Assembly: GCA_964534845.1 (NCBI GenBank)
Contig: CAZHPV010000076.1
Span: 1 to 11,608, forward strand
DNA length: 11,608 nucleotides
Direction: 5' to 3'
Origin: CALCKU01 sp964534845
Lineage (GTDB): Bacteria > Pseudomonadota > Alphaproteobacteria > Caulobacterales > Maricaulaceae
The stretch's first letter is position 1; each line of letters begins with the position of its first letter. The translations under genes and the position numbers were made by a program. Below, piece by piece: positions 1-6,909 of the stretch. Below the pieces are notes generated by a model. That model was not told where the DNA came from, did not search any database, and saw only the letters and a program-made list of their open reading frames with translations.

Positions 1-28
1 ATCCCGCCGTAGGGATTATTCTCACCCC

Positions 29-1057
29 ATGAGATTTATACGCCGCGTACCTGTTCAAAACCGCCAGCAGCCCCGCCCCCGTCCGGCGGATATCTATGCG
101 CCGCGCGAGGCGCGTGCGCATGCTCGGTCTAATCACGGTCAGTCCTTCATGATTATTGCGGCTATGTTTGGCTTGCTGTGTTTGGCAGGATATGTCCTAT
201 CAGGCGGGACAGGCGTATTAATGGCGGGGGCGATTTCGGCCTTTACGATATTTTCTGTTGGGCGGGCCTCACCGAAAATGGTGCTTAAAATGTATAAGGC
301 TAAAGAGCTCGGCCCGCATGATCTGCCTGAGTTGCAAGACATGTTTGATCGCTTAGTCGCCCGCGCCGATCTGGAGCATAAGCCGACGCTGTATTACGTG
401 CCTTCCAAAATGCTCAATGCTTTTGCCTCTGGGCGCGGGGCGCAGTCGGTTGTCGCCGTCACGCACGGCCTGCTGGATAAGATGAACAACCGCGAGATAG
501 GCGGCGTTCTCGCCCATGAGCTCTCCCATATTAAACATAATGATGTCTGGGTGATGAGCCTTGCAGATGCGTTTTCTCGCTTAACGAACCTTATGGGGCA
601 AATCGGACAGATCATGATTTTCGTAAGCCTCGGCGCGCTGTTGTTTGGCTATAAAATTCCGGTGCCGCTTTTATGTGTCGTGGTCTTACTGTTTGCGCCA
701 GCTGCGAGCGGGCTTTTACAAATGGCACTCTCGCGCTCGCGTGAATATGAGGCTGACTTTGGGGCCGCGCAGATAACGGGTGACCCGCTTGGCTTGGCGT
801 CTGCGTTAAAAAAGGTCGATCAAGCCAATACAAGTTGGATCAAGAAGCTTATGCTGCCCGGGCGCAAAGTGCCAGAGGCCTCGTTACTACGTACACATCC
901 GCCTACTGATGACCGTATTTCGCGGCTAATGGCGATGAAGGACCTTCAAGAGCTTCCGACCCAGATGGCAGTGCCGCGCCGTATGGTCAATCCGCCTACC
1001 GCCTTTGTTGTGACCCGCCGCCCGCGCTGGCATATTGTCAGCGGGCTTTGGTATTAA
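29..1057 (+). CDS. M48-family (HtpX-like) membrane zinc metalloprotease
   Basis: A 342-residue membrane-bound zinc endopeptidase of the M48/HtpX type, a family that degrades damaged or misfolded inner-membrane proteins. Seen: two hydrophobic segments at about residues 39-55 and 58-77; the zinc-binding HELSH at 163-167 (H163, E164, H167); a hydrophobic pair at about 190-230; then SREYEAD at 236-242, where E239 should be the third zinc ligand; and RTHPPTDDRI at 288-297, matching the conserved THPP region of HtpX. The first 38 residues are rich in Arg and Pro and precede the first membrane helix, which is longer than in ordinary HtpX. The start is the only reasonable one upstream of the first helix, but its ribosome site is weak (AGGGA about 13 nt upstream). 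The gene converges on the DoxX-like gene with a 16-bp gap. The family is firm; orthology to E. coli HtpX is not, so no symbol is given. Confidence 0.9.
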   Translation: MRFIRRVPVQNRQQPRPRPADIYAPREARAHARSNHGQSFMIIAAMFGLLCLAGYVLSGGTGVLMAGAISAFTIFSVGRASPKMVLKMYKAKELGPHDLPELQDMFDRLVARADLEHKPTLYYVPSKMLNAFASGRGAQSVVAVTHGLLDKMNNREIGGVLAHELSHIKHNDVWVMSLADAFSRLTNLMGQIGQIMIFVSLGALLFGYKIPVPLLCVVVLLFAPAASGLLQMALSRSREYEADFGAAQITGDPLGLASALKKVDQANTSWIKKLMLPGRKVPEASLLRTHPPTDDRISRLMAMKDLQELPTQMAVPRRMVNPPTAFVVTRRPRWHIVSGLWY

Positions 1058-1073
1058 GGCGCGTGGTTTAAAT

Positions 1074-1484
1074 CTACGGCTCTTGGGTTTTATGCTCTGC
1101 CTGTGTTGGCAATAAATGACATATCATTCCCAGAAAGAAAAAAGGTAACATCTGGTTGACTTCAGACCATTCTTGCAAAACGTAATGTCCGAAAAGCAAG
1201 GAAGCCATGAAAGCATACCACGCCCAGACCGTATATTTTTTAAGGGCTGTGACCAAAAGCGCTGCGCCTAAAATCACTTCTATAAAAGGAATAAGGGTTA
1301 GATAGATATCAAAGGAAAAGGCGGGTAAATTGATGCGCAAGTCAGGATTAGCAAATTGCCCTGAATAATAGGCTCTAAAACCGCCCTTGCTAAAGAATTT
1401 ACTGATACCCGCCGTGAGCAAGATAAGCGCCATAAGCCACCGGGCCATTCGCTCTACGTCCACTTGTTTTTTAATATCCAGCAT
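1074..1484 (-). CDS. DoxX-like small integral membrane protein
   Basis: A 136-residue membrane protein resembling the DoxX/MauE-like group: small four-helix proteins often linked to thiol or quinone redox chemistry, most of unknown biochemical role. Seen: hydrophobic segments at about 13-31, 58-80, 84-103 and 110-125. The first carries the ILLTAGISKFF pattern typical of DoxX proteins, and the second holds a polar FIEV motif (E69). The frame is open upstream to an ATG at 1544, but I chose the ATG at 1484 because GGAGGAG lies about 5 nt before it. The extra upstream residues would also be translated from the likely promoter region. The gene is divergent from the nitroreductase and shares an 89-bp upstream region with it, so the two may be co-regulated. 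A redox partnership is inference. Confidence 0.75.
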   Translation of the reverse strand: MLDIKKQVDVERMARWLMALILLTAGISKFFSKGGFRAYYSGQFANPDLRINLPAFSFDIYLTLIPFIEVILGAALLVTALKKYTVWAWYAFMASLLFGHYVLQEWSEVNQMLPFFFLGMICHLLPTQAEHKTQEP

Positions 1485-1507
1485 ATTGTCTCCTCCCATT
1501 TTAGCTA

Positions 1508-1531
1508 TAAAACCTATCCCTAAAGGTTTTA
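1508..1531. promoter_or_regulatory. Inverted repeat between divergent genes, candidate operator
   Basis: TAAAACCT (1508-1515) and AGGTTTTA (1524-1531) form a perfect 8-bp inverted repeat around an 8-bp centre. It sits in the 89-bp gap between the divergent DoxX-like and nitroreductase genes. This size and placement suit a dimeric repressor site, but no regulator gene lies in the window. A simple transcript hairpin is the alternative. Confidence 0.4.
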
Positions 1532-1573
1532 CTTGGCTACACACATTTAAGAGAGAAAGAAAAGAAGTAGATT

Positions 1574-2263
1574 ATGGCTCTAAATACGAAAAAAACCCCG
1601 ATAGTGTCTGAGGCTATTAATAGTCGAATTACGGCACGCGATTTTCTGGATAAACCCGTTCCTCAAAAAGTGCTTGAACGTATTTTAACGACCGCCTTGC
1701 GCAGTCCCTCAGGTGGAAATCTCCAGCCTTGGAAATTACATGTTATGACGGGGGAGACATTGGAGACATTCAAGACCCTCGCCGCGCAGCGCACGCTTTC
1801 GGGCCAGCGTGAAGAGCCGACATACCGACCTTACCCCTCCCCATTATGGGAACCACAGCGCTCATGGCGTTATAAGCTGGGTGAGGACATGTATAAGCTT
1901 GTCGGGATAGAAAAAGAAAACAAGATGGGGCGCCTCGTCTGGTTGGCCAATAATGCGAAGTTTTTTGGTGCGCCTGTCGGCATTATTATCACGGGCGATA
2001 AACGCCTTGAAATGCCGCAATATATGGATGTCGGTATTTTTCTGCAATCCGTCATGCTTCTGGCCCGCGAAGAGGGGCTACACACGGCCCCGCAAGGCTG
2101 GTGGCGTAATTGGACATCAGTTTGTCACGACTTGCTTGACATCCCGCAAGAAGAAGAGGTGCTCGTCGGCATGTCTCTGGGTTACGGTAATCCCGATGCG
2201 CCGGTTAATGATCTTTATGCAGACCGCGCCACTCTCTCAGACGTCGCGAAATATTACAGCTAA
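1574..2263 (+). CDS. Nitroreductase family protein (FMN-dependent oxidoreductase)
   Basis: A 229-residue flavoprotein of the nitroreductase superfamily, which uses NAD(P)H and FMN to reduce nitroaromatics, quinones or similar acceptors in the cytoplasm as a homodimer. Seen: the N-terminal FMN-phosphate pattern SRITARDF (18-25), PSGGNLQPW (45-53) which packs against the flavin, the DVGIFLQSVML helix (152-162) at the dimer and flavin face, and the closing LGYGNPDAPVN (202-212). Length is normal for the family and nothing is truncated. The ATG at 1574 follows a purine-rich stretch (GAGAGAAAGAAAAGAAG) rather than a clean ribosome site. The gene converges on the serine hydrolase with a 6-bp gap and is divergent from the DoxX-like gene. 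The natural substrate cannot be told from sequence. Confidence 0.9.
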   Translation: MALNTKKTPIVSEAINSRITARDFLDKPVPQKVLERILTTALRSPSGGNLQPWKLHVMTGETLETFKTLAAQRTLSGQREEPTYRPYPSPLWEPQRSWRYKLGEDMYKLVGIEKENKMGRLVWLANNAKFFGAPVGIIITGDKRLEMPQYMDVGIFLQSVMLLAREEGLHTAPQGWWRNWTSVCHDLLDIPQEEEVLVGMSLGYGNPDAPVNDLYADRATLSDVAKYYS

Positions 2264-2280
2264 TCAGACCTAGTTCTGAT
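2263..2280. terminator. Hairpin spanning both convergent stop codons
   Basis: ATCAGA (2263-2268) and TCTGAT (2275-2280) form a 6-bp stem with a 6-nt loop. It covers the last base of the nitroreductase TAA and the TAG of the opposing serine hydrolase. No clear T-run follows on the plus strand, and only a mixed AT stretch follows on the minus strand. It is a possible weak bidirectional terminator. Confidence 0.25.
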
Positions 2281-3487
2281 CGGCGTAATGGGCCGTAAGT
2301 TCTCTAAAAAACTCCGTTGCTCGCACACCATGGGGTAGTCCGTTTTCATCAGTTTCCGAGGAGTCTTTGAAAACAGATAGTTTGACGATAACCATGTTTG
2401 CTTTGGGATTGACGTAAATGAATTGTCCGTAAAACCCTGCGGCATAAAAATCATCCTGATATAAGGCCCCGTCTCTTAAAACAGGTCGCCACCATTGATA
2501 TCCATATCCCAGCGGGCCGCCATCAGCGCGCGGAATATCTGCGCGGCTCGTGCTCTCATGTACCCAGTCTTTGGAGATGATGTCTTGCCCCTTCCACTTA
2601 CCCTCTTGCAAAAAGAGCTGGCCGAATAAAGCGTAATCACGGGCGGACATATTCAACCCGCCTAAAACATATTCGCCCCCATGACTGTCGGTAATATAAT
2701 GAATGCCCTGACTAAAACCGAGCTGGCTTCCCAGAACCTTTTCAAAATTCTCTGAAGGGGTTTGACCCGTGGCCCCCGATAAAACCATACCAATGGCATG
2801 GGTGTCTATTGAGACATAGCGGATAAACTCTCCGGGCTGGAAGTCGCGCTCTTTATAGCGTGTTGTAAATTCATCCAGAGAGCCTTTGATAGCGAGTATA
2901 TTCGTCATTTTGACCACATCGCTGTTACTGTCAAAATAGTCTTCACTAAAGCGCACTCCGCTGGACATTCTAAGGACATCCTTAATAGCTACACCTTCAT
3001 AGACAGTGCCCTTTAGTGCCGGCGCATATGTCTCCATAGTGTCGTCAACGCTCTTGATTTCGCCGCGATCAATTGCGGCCCCTATAAGTGAGGACAGAAA
3101 GCTTTTGGCCACAGACCACGAGATACGGTGATCCTCTGGCTCCGCCCCTTTATAATAATCCTCAAACAATATCTTGCCATCTTTAATAACCAGCAGAGCG
3201 ACACTATCTGTGTCCTCCATATAGGATTGGGGGGTTATTGTTTGTCCCAACAAATTTATTTTTTCTGGTAGAGGGCGAGGGTTGTTTTCCCATTCATGCA
3301 ACGGGGCGCTGACTTTAAGCTCTCTTTTGTGAAAGGCCTCTCCGGCTTGCGCGAAATTGGTTACGACTTTTACAGGGTCAAGAAAATTTTTGACCAGTAG
3401 CAGGCGTTGGATGTTCCCCCAATGCATGACCAAATAAATAAGACCTGCCAGTAAAAGGAGGCCTAATCCAATTACACTCTTTTTCAT
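2270..3487 (-). CDS. Serine hydrolase, beta-lactamase/NylB-like, membrane-anchored
   Basis: A 405-residue protein of the serine beta-lactamase-like superfamily (class C/esterase/6-aminohexanoate-dimer hydrolase branch). Seen, numbered from the chosen start: an N-terminal hydrophobic helix at about 4-22, acting as uncleaved anchor or signal; the SVAK motif at 125-128 (nucleophile S125, base K128); RYVSID at 223-228, whose Y224 and S226 match the Y-x-N/S second motif; and AAGFYGQFIYVNP at 349-361, replacing the KTG motif as in NylB-like members. The ATG at 3487 was chosen over ATGs at 3547 and 3499 because GGGGAAG lies just upstream and MKK followed by a hydrophobic helix is a normal export signal. 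The catalytic domain should face the periplasm. The substrate could be a peptide, amide or ester; nothing points specifically to beta-lactam resistance. Confidence 0.88.
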   Translation of the reverse strand: MKKSVIGLGLLLLAGLIYLVMHWGNIQRLLLVKNFLDPVKVVTNFAQAGEAFHKRELKVSAPLHEWENNPRPLPEKINLLGQTITPQSYMEDTDSVALLVIKDGKILFEDYYKGAEPEDHRISWSVAKSFLSSLIGAAIDRGEIKSVDDTMETYAPALKGTVYEGVAIKDVLRMSSGVRFSEDYFDSNSDVVKMTNILAIKGSLDEFTTRYKERDFQPGEFIRYVSIDTHAIGMVLSGATGQTPSENFEKVLGSQLGFSQGIHYITDSHGGEYVLGGLNMSARDYALFGQLFLQEGKWKGQDIISKDWVHESTSRADIPRADGGPLGYGYQWWRPVLRDGALYQDDFYAAGFYGQFIYVNPKANMVIVKLSVFKDSSETDENGLPHGVRATEFFRELTAHYADQN

Positions 3488-3634
3488 AATCTTCCCCATC
3501 CCGTTCTTGTTTGCGACATATGTAAAAGTGGACGGGCCTGCAAGCAAGTTATAAAAATAAACTGTCTCCCATGCGGGGTAAGGCCAAGGATAGTTGGAAA
3601 TGCGCGGCCCGACTGGTTTAGGGGGTAGACTTTT

Positions 3635-5536
3635 ATGTATAATTCCCTAAAGCAGGCGCGAAACTTATCAGGCCTTCATAATATGACCGACATGATCCAA
3701 AATCTGCGCAATGTTGCTATTGTAGCCCATGTTGACCATGGCAAAACGACACTTGTGGACAAATTGTTACGCCAATCCGGAACATTGGAGGAGCGCGGAG
3801 CGGTTGAAGAGCGCGTCATGGACTCGAATGATATCGAGAAAGAACGCGGGATCACAATTCTGGCCAAGAATACGGCTATTCGGTGGATAGATAGCACGCA
3901 AAAAAACTGGCGGATAAATATTGTCGATACGCCGGGCCATGCCGATTTTGGCGGTGAGGTAGAGCGGGTCTTGTCTATGGTAGATTCTGTCGTGCTTCTC
4001 GTTGACGCTGTTGAAGGCCCCATGCCTCAAACGAGTTTTGTTACAAAGAAAGCCTTGGCACAGGGTCTAAAGCCTATCGTTGTCGTCAATAAGGTTGACC
4101 GTGTTGGCGCGCGGCCCGATTGGGTGGTGGATCAGACATTTGATTTGTTTGATCGTTTAGGAGCGACAGATGAGCAACTTGATTTTCCCGTTATTTACGC
4201 CTCTGCTTTAAACGGTTGGGCGTCGAATACCGTTGAGGATATTGGCACAGATATGACCCCGCTTTTCGAAGCGATTGTAAAATATGCACCCGTGCCGGAT
4301 GTTGATCTGGAAGGCGCCTTACAGTTACAGGTTTCCGCCCTTGATTATAATAGCTATGTAGGGGTAATCGGCATTGGGCGTGTTGTGCGCGGAACAATCA
4401 AGAAAAACCAACAGGTTATTGTCGCGACACCGGAGGGCACGACGCGCAAAGCCAAAGTGCTTTTGCTTTACGGGTTTATGGGATTGGAGCGGGTTGAGAT
4501 GGACTCGGTGTCAGCTGGTGATATTTGCTGTTTTACGGGGATTGATAAGCTTAGCATTTCAGACATGATTTGTGACCCTGACAAGGTCGAGCTCTTACAG
4601 GCTTTAAGTGTTGATGAACCAACAATTTCCATGACATTTCAGGTCAATGACAGCCCTTTTGCTGGACGTGAAGGAAAATATGTCACGTCGCGGAATATCC
4701 ATGAACGTCTTGAAAAAGAGCTGATCCATAATGTGGCTTTGCGGGTTGAGCAGTTAAGCGAAGCTGATAAATTTCGCGTATCGGGCCGCGGGGAATTGCA
4801 TTTATCCATCCTAATCGAGAATATGCGCCGAGAGGGCTATGAGCTGGCCATTTCCCGTCCACATGTTATCAATAAGGATATTGACGGCGTATTGTGTGAG
4901 CCTTGGGAGAATTTGGCGGTGGACGTCGAGAGCGACCATCAAGGGTCTATCATGGAAAAGCTGGGCGAACGTAAGGGTAATCTTGTTGATATGGTTCCTG
5001 ACGGGCAGGGGCGCGTGCGGTTGGACTATTCAATACCGACGCGAGGTTTAATTGGTTTTCGCTCAGAATTCTTAACACTCACATCCGGGACGGGCCTGCT
5101 TTATCACAATTTTGATGCCTATAAACCGCGGACAAAAGCCGGCATTGGCCGACGTCAAAAAGGCGTTCTGGTTTCAAAGGAGACAGGTAAGGCCGCAGGT
5201 TATGCGCTTTGGAATCTCCAGGAACGTGGCAAGATGTTTATTGGGCATGCGGCCGAAGTGTATGAAGGTATGATTATCGGGATTAATGCCCGGGATAATG
5301 ACCTTGTGGTTAATCCTCTAAAAGGAAAACAGCTTACAAATGTGCGCGCCTCCGGGACCGATGAAGCTGTAATTTTAACTCCGCCCATCCAGATTACTTT
5401 GGAATATGCGCTGGAATTTATCAATGATGATGAATTGGTGGAAGTTACACCCGAGAGTATCCGGATTCGTAAACGTCATTTGCTTGAGCATGAACGTAAG
5501 AAAGAAGCCCGTAAATTAGAGGCTATGAACGGCTAA
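3635..5536 (+). CDS. typA: Ribosome-associated GTPase TypA/BipA
   Basis: A 633-residue translational GTPase of the TypA/BipA family, related to EF-G and LepA, which binds 70S ribosomes and supports 50S assembly and stress or cold growth. Seen: G1 AHVDHGKT (31-38), G2 RGITI (71-75), G3 DTPGHADFGGEVERV (98-112), G4 NKVD (152-155), G5 SAL near 191; then the EF-Tu-like barrel, the domain with GRGELHLSILIENM (about 384) and the TypA-specific C-terminal region (RGLIGFRSEFLT, about 470; KGKQLTNVRASGTDEA, about 563). Family members usually start at M-x-x-LRN; the ATGs at 3683 and 3692 would give that form (617 or 614 residues) but lack a good ribosome site. The ATG at 3635 has AGGGGG at 3620-3625 with a 9-nt spacer, so it is used here, giving an N-terminal extension of about 19 residues. 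An AT-rich TATAAA at 3550-3555 could be a -10 element, but no good -35 goes with it. Confidence 0.95.
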   Translation: MYNSLKQARNLSGLHNMTDMIQNLRNVAIVAHVDHGKTTLVDKLLRQSGTLEERGAVEERVMDSNDIEKERGITILAKNTAIRWIDSTQKNWRINIVDTPGHADFGGEVERVLSMVDSVVLLVDAVEGPMPQTSFVTKKALAQGLKPIVVVNKVDRVGARPDWVVDQTFDLFDRLGATDEQLDFPVIYASALNGWASNTVEDIGTDMTPLFEAIVKYAPVPDVDLEGALQLQVSALDYNSYVGVIGIGRVVRGTIKKNQQVIVATPEGTTRKAKVLLLYGFMGLERVEMDSVSAGDICCFTGIDKLSISDMICDPDKVELLQALSVDEPTISMTFQVNDSPFAGREGKYVTSRNIHERLEKELIHNVALRVEQLSEADKFRVSGRGELHLSILIENMRREGYELAISRPHVINKDIDGVLCEPWENLAVDVESDHQGSIMEKLGERKGNLVDMVPDGQGRVRLDYSIPTRGLIGFRSEFLTLTSGTGLLYHNFDAYKPRTKAGIGRRQKGVLVSKETGKAAGYALWNLQERGKMFIGHAAEVYEGMIIGINARDNDLVVNPLKGKQLTNVRASGTDEAVILTPPIQITLEYALEFINDDELVEVTPESIRIRKRHLLEHERKKEARKLEAMNG

Positions 5537-5539
5537 CCG

Positions 5540-5554
5540 AAGACGCAGCGTCTT
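5540..5554 (+). terminator. Short hairpin after typA, possible terminator
   Basis: AAGACG-CAG-CGTCTT forms a 6-bp stem with a 3-nt loop, 4 bp beyond the typA stop codon. A T-rich stretch (TTTTGTTT) occurs about 10 nt further on but not directly after the stem, so it is at best a weak intrinsic terminator between typA and the convergent TerB-like gene. Confidence 0.35.
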
Positions 5555-5584
5555 GTGCTTGCCGTTTTGTTTCAATTACCGCTT

Positions 5585-5977
5585 TTAATCAACAACTTTA
5601 ATTGGCGGGCGTCTATATCCCCAAATAGACGCGGCCGATTTTATAAGCTCGGATTCTTCTCGTCTATATTCCTGATCGCTAACAGAAATTGACACCATCG
5701 CATCATAAAGGTTTTCGACATGTAAATCATCCGTAAACCGCGTTAAGGCCCGCAGGATGAAAGTGTTTTTGCGCGGACCGTTAAGTTTTCCTCTAATCCC
5801 TTCAAGATTATCATTAAACCATTTGCGTAAGTCTTTATTTGAGAGGGTCGGTAAAGAGAATAGGTTTATAAGATGCTCAGCTTGTGAGCAAAACTCATTG
5901 AGTTCAGGATCCCGAATATGGGTATCTATTATGACTGTAACGGCCAATGGCGTTAAAATGTCATCATGCGAAAACAT
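5585..5977 (-). CDS. TerB-like domain protein
   Basis: A 130-residue all-helical cytoplasmic protein. The C-terminal part (about 88-120: VENLYDAMVSISVSDQEY, then REESELIKSAASIWGY) matches the TerB/DjlA-N-type repeat, in which an acidic S/A-D-x-E-x-x-x-E-E turn is followed by a helix. Known members bind metal ions or sit at membranes in tellurite-resistance and stress contexts, but many have no known role. D102 and E104 with E108 and E109 are the acidic residues of the turn. The N-terminal half (LTPLAVTVIIDTHIRDPEL) also looks like a degenerate TerB helix pair. The ATG at 5977 has GAGAG about 8 nt upstream. The gene stands alone: it converges on typA, and the next minus-strand gene is separated by 127 bp containing its own promoter. 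No other ter genes are nearby, so tellurite resistance should not be assumed. Confidence 0.65.
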   Translation of the reverse strand: MFSHDDILTPLAVTVIIDTHIRDPELNEFCSQAEHLINLFSLPTLSNKDLRKWFNDNLEGIRGKLNGPRKNTFILRALTRFTDDLHVENLYDAMVSISVSDQEYRREESELIKSAASIWGYRRPPIKVVD

Positions 5978-5996
5978 TTATAGGTCTCTCTAAAGT

Positions 5997-6010
5997 AAAT
6001 CTGCAGATTT
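5997..6010. promoter_or_regulatory. Perfect 14-bp palindrome in the TerB-like leader
   Basis: AAATCTGCAGATTT is perfectly self-complementary over 14 bp. It lies 20 bp upstream of the TerB-like ATG and just downstream of its predicted promoter, so it would be transcribed in the leader. It could be a repressor site; as RNA it would form only a short stem. The function is inferred from position. Confidence 0.3.
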
Positions 6011-6029
6011 TTATATTTTATTGGCTCGA

Positions 6030-6058
6030 ATTATAACATATTGACCGTGCGCAAACAA
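6030..6058 (-). promoter_or_regulatory. Sigma-70-like promoter for the TerB-like gene
   Basis: On the minus strand, TTGTTT (6058-6053) and a perfect TATAAT (6035-6030) are separated by exactly 17 bp. Transcription would start near 6023, giving a leader of about 45 nt before the ATG at 5977. This is the best promoter match in the window. Confidence 0.6.
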
Positions 6059-6104
6059 CACCGAGCTTTAAGCCATTAGTATATAAGATTTGCTACGCGT
6101 TTAA

Positions 6105-6773
6105 TTAGCAGAGTTTAAGTGAGAACTTGCGCGAAGGCCGCTTAATATCGGAGAGTGTGATATGCGGCCTGTCTATCGCGTCTGTACCCAATAATTTATG
6201 GCCGGGCTCAATTTTATAAACCCGTTTCCGGTGTCCAGATTTGGTTTGGCACTGATAGGTAGGATTTATACCGCCCTTGAGGAGATGACAGCCTATACCT
6301 GCCAAATTGCTTTGCCGGCTAGCGAAACTATAAGTATCGCTGGGCTTAAGCTGACAGGCGGGCAGTCCGGCATTGCTGACGACCCAGTTATTTTCGCGCA
6401 GGATGCCCGGAAAGTTGGAAAAGGTTTCGGCAATCGGTTTTGAGAGAACTTGCTTAGACGGTTTTGTTGTTTTTGCTTTCTTTTCATTGAAAGCCCCGAA
6501 TTTTGAGAAAAAGCCGCTCTTATCCTGCTTTGCTTTTGGGAGCGTCGCGGTCTTCTTGACGCTTTTGGGCTTTAAGGGTGTCTCAGAAGCATAGGCTTTG
6601 GATTTGAATGGGTTGAGTTTAAGCGGCGAGGCTTTGTTTTTTTCAACCTGTTCAAAAGTGGGTAGCGACGGGGTTTTAAGTGCTCCGTTTTGGGTCGTGT
6701 GGCTGGTATAACCAAACCAAACAAGGGCTGCGAGGGCCGTTGTGATCCATAATTTGAAGAGAGCGTTGAACAT
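6105..6773 (-). CDS. Unrecognised membrane-anchored protein, four-cysteine C-terminal domain
   Basis: I do not recognise this 222-residue protein. Seen: a hydrophobic N-terminal helix (about 5-22) that should act as anchor or signal; a Lys-, Pro- and Ser/Thr-rich linker (about 30-115) of low complexity, typical of a flexible periplasmic spacer; and a compact C-terminal part (about 118-222) with cysteines at 140, 162, 175 and 222, the last being the final residue. Four cysteines in an exported domain could form two disulphides. The region around PACQLKPSD and GIGCHLLKGG looks folded and is not low complexity. The ATG at 6773 has no ribosome site, but TAATAT ends 6 nt before it, so a leaderless transcript is possible. 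The gene is flanked by 130-bp gaps and appears monocistronic. It is real rather than a shadow because the opposite frames lack long open stretches. Confidence 0.6.
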   Translation of the reverse strand: MFNALFKLWITTALAALVWFGYTSHTTQNGALKTPSLPTFEQVEKNKASPLKLNPFKSKAYASETPLKPKSVKKTATLPKAKQDKSGFFSKFGAFNEKKAKTTKPSKQVLSKPIAETFSNFPGILRENNWVVSNAGLPACQLKPSDTYSFASRQSNLAGIGCHLLKGGINPTYQCQTKSGHRKRVYKIEPGHKLLGTDAIDRPHITLSDIKRPSRKFSLKLC

Positions 6774-6884
6774 ACGCTAATATTATTCAATTTTCGTGCC
6801 ATTTAACGGCTTTTCGGTGTGGAGTCGAAAACGTTGACGCACGCTAGTTGAATATTACTCGGAATGTGCGATTTCCATGCCAAT

Positions 6885-6905
6885 TGCGCCTCTCCATATG
6901 GCGCA
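6885..6905 (-). terminator. Hairpin after the alpha/beta hydrolase gene
   Basis: TGCGCC (6885-6890) and GGCGCA (6900-6905) form a 6-bp GC-rich stem with a 9-nt loop, just past the hydrolase stop codon on the minus strand. No T-run follows, so an intrinsic terminator role is uncertain. Confidence 0.25.
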
Positions 6906-6909
6906 GGGA

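Noticed and set aside
1020..1048. CGCTG/CAGCG hairpin at the end of the M48 gene as a terminator
   Set aside because: It lies inside the coding sequence, has a 5-bp perfect stem only, and is followed by CTTTGG rather than a T-run.
2270..3487. Beta-lactam resistance gene
   Set aside because: The SVAK and YVS motifs mark the superfamily, but the third motif is of the esterase/NylB kind rather than KTG, so antibiotic hydrolysis is not supported.
5585..5977. Tellurite-resistance operon
   Set aside because: Only one short TerB-like protein is present, with no TerC, TerD, TerZ or similar partner in the window.
6785..6853. ATTCAA and TTGAAT as an ArsR-type box upstream of the 222-residue gene
   Set aside because: The half-sites are more than 50 bp apart, not the short spacing of an ArsR operator, and the sequence is AT-rich enough for chance matches.
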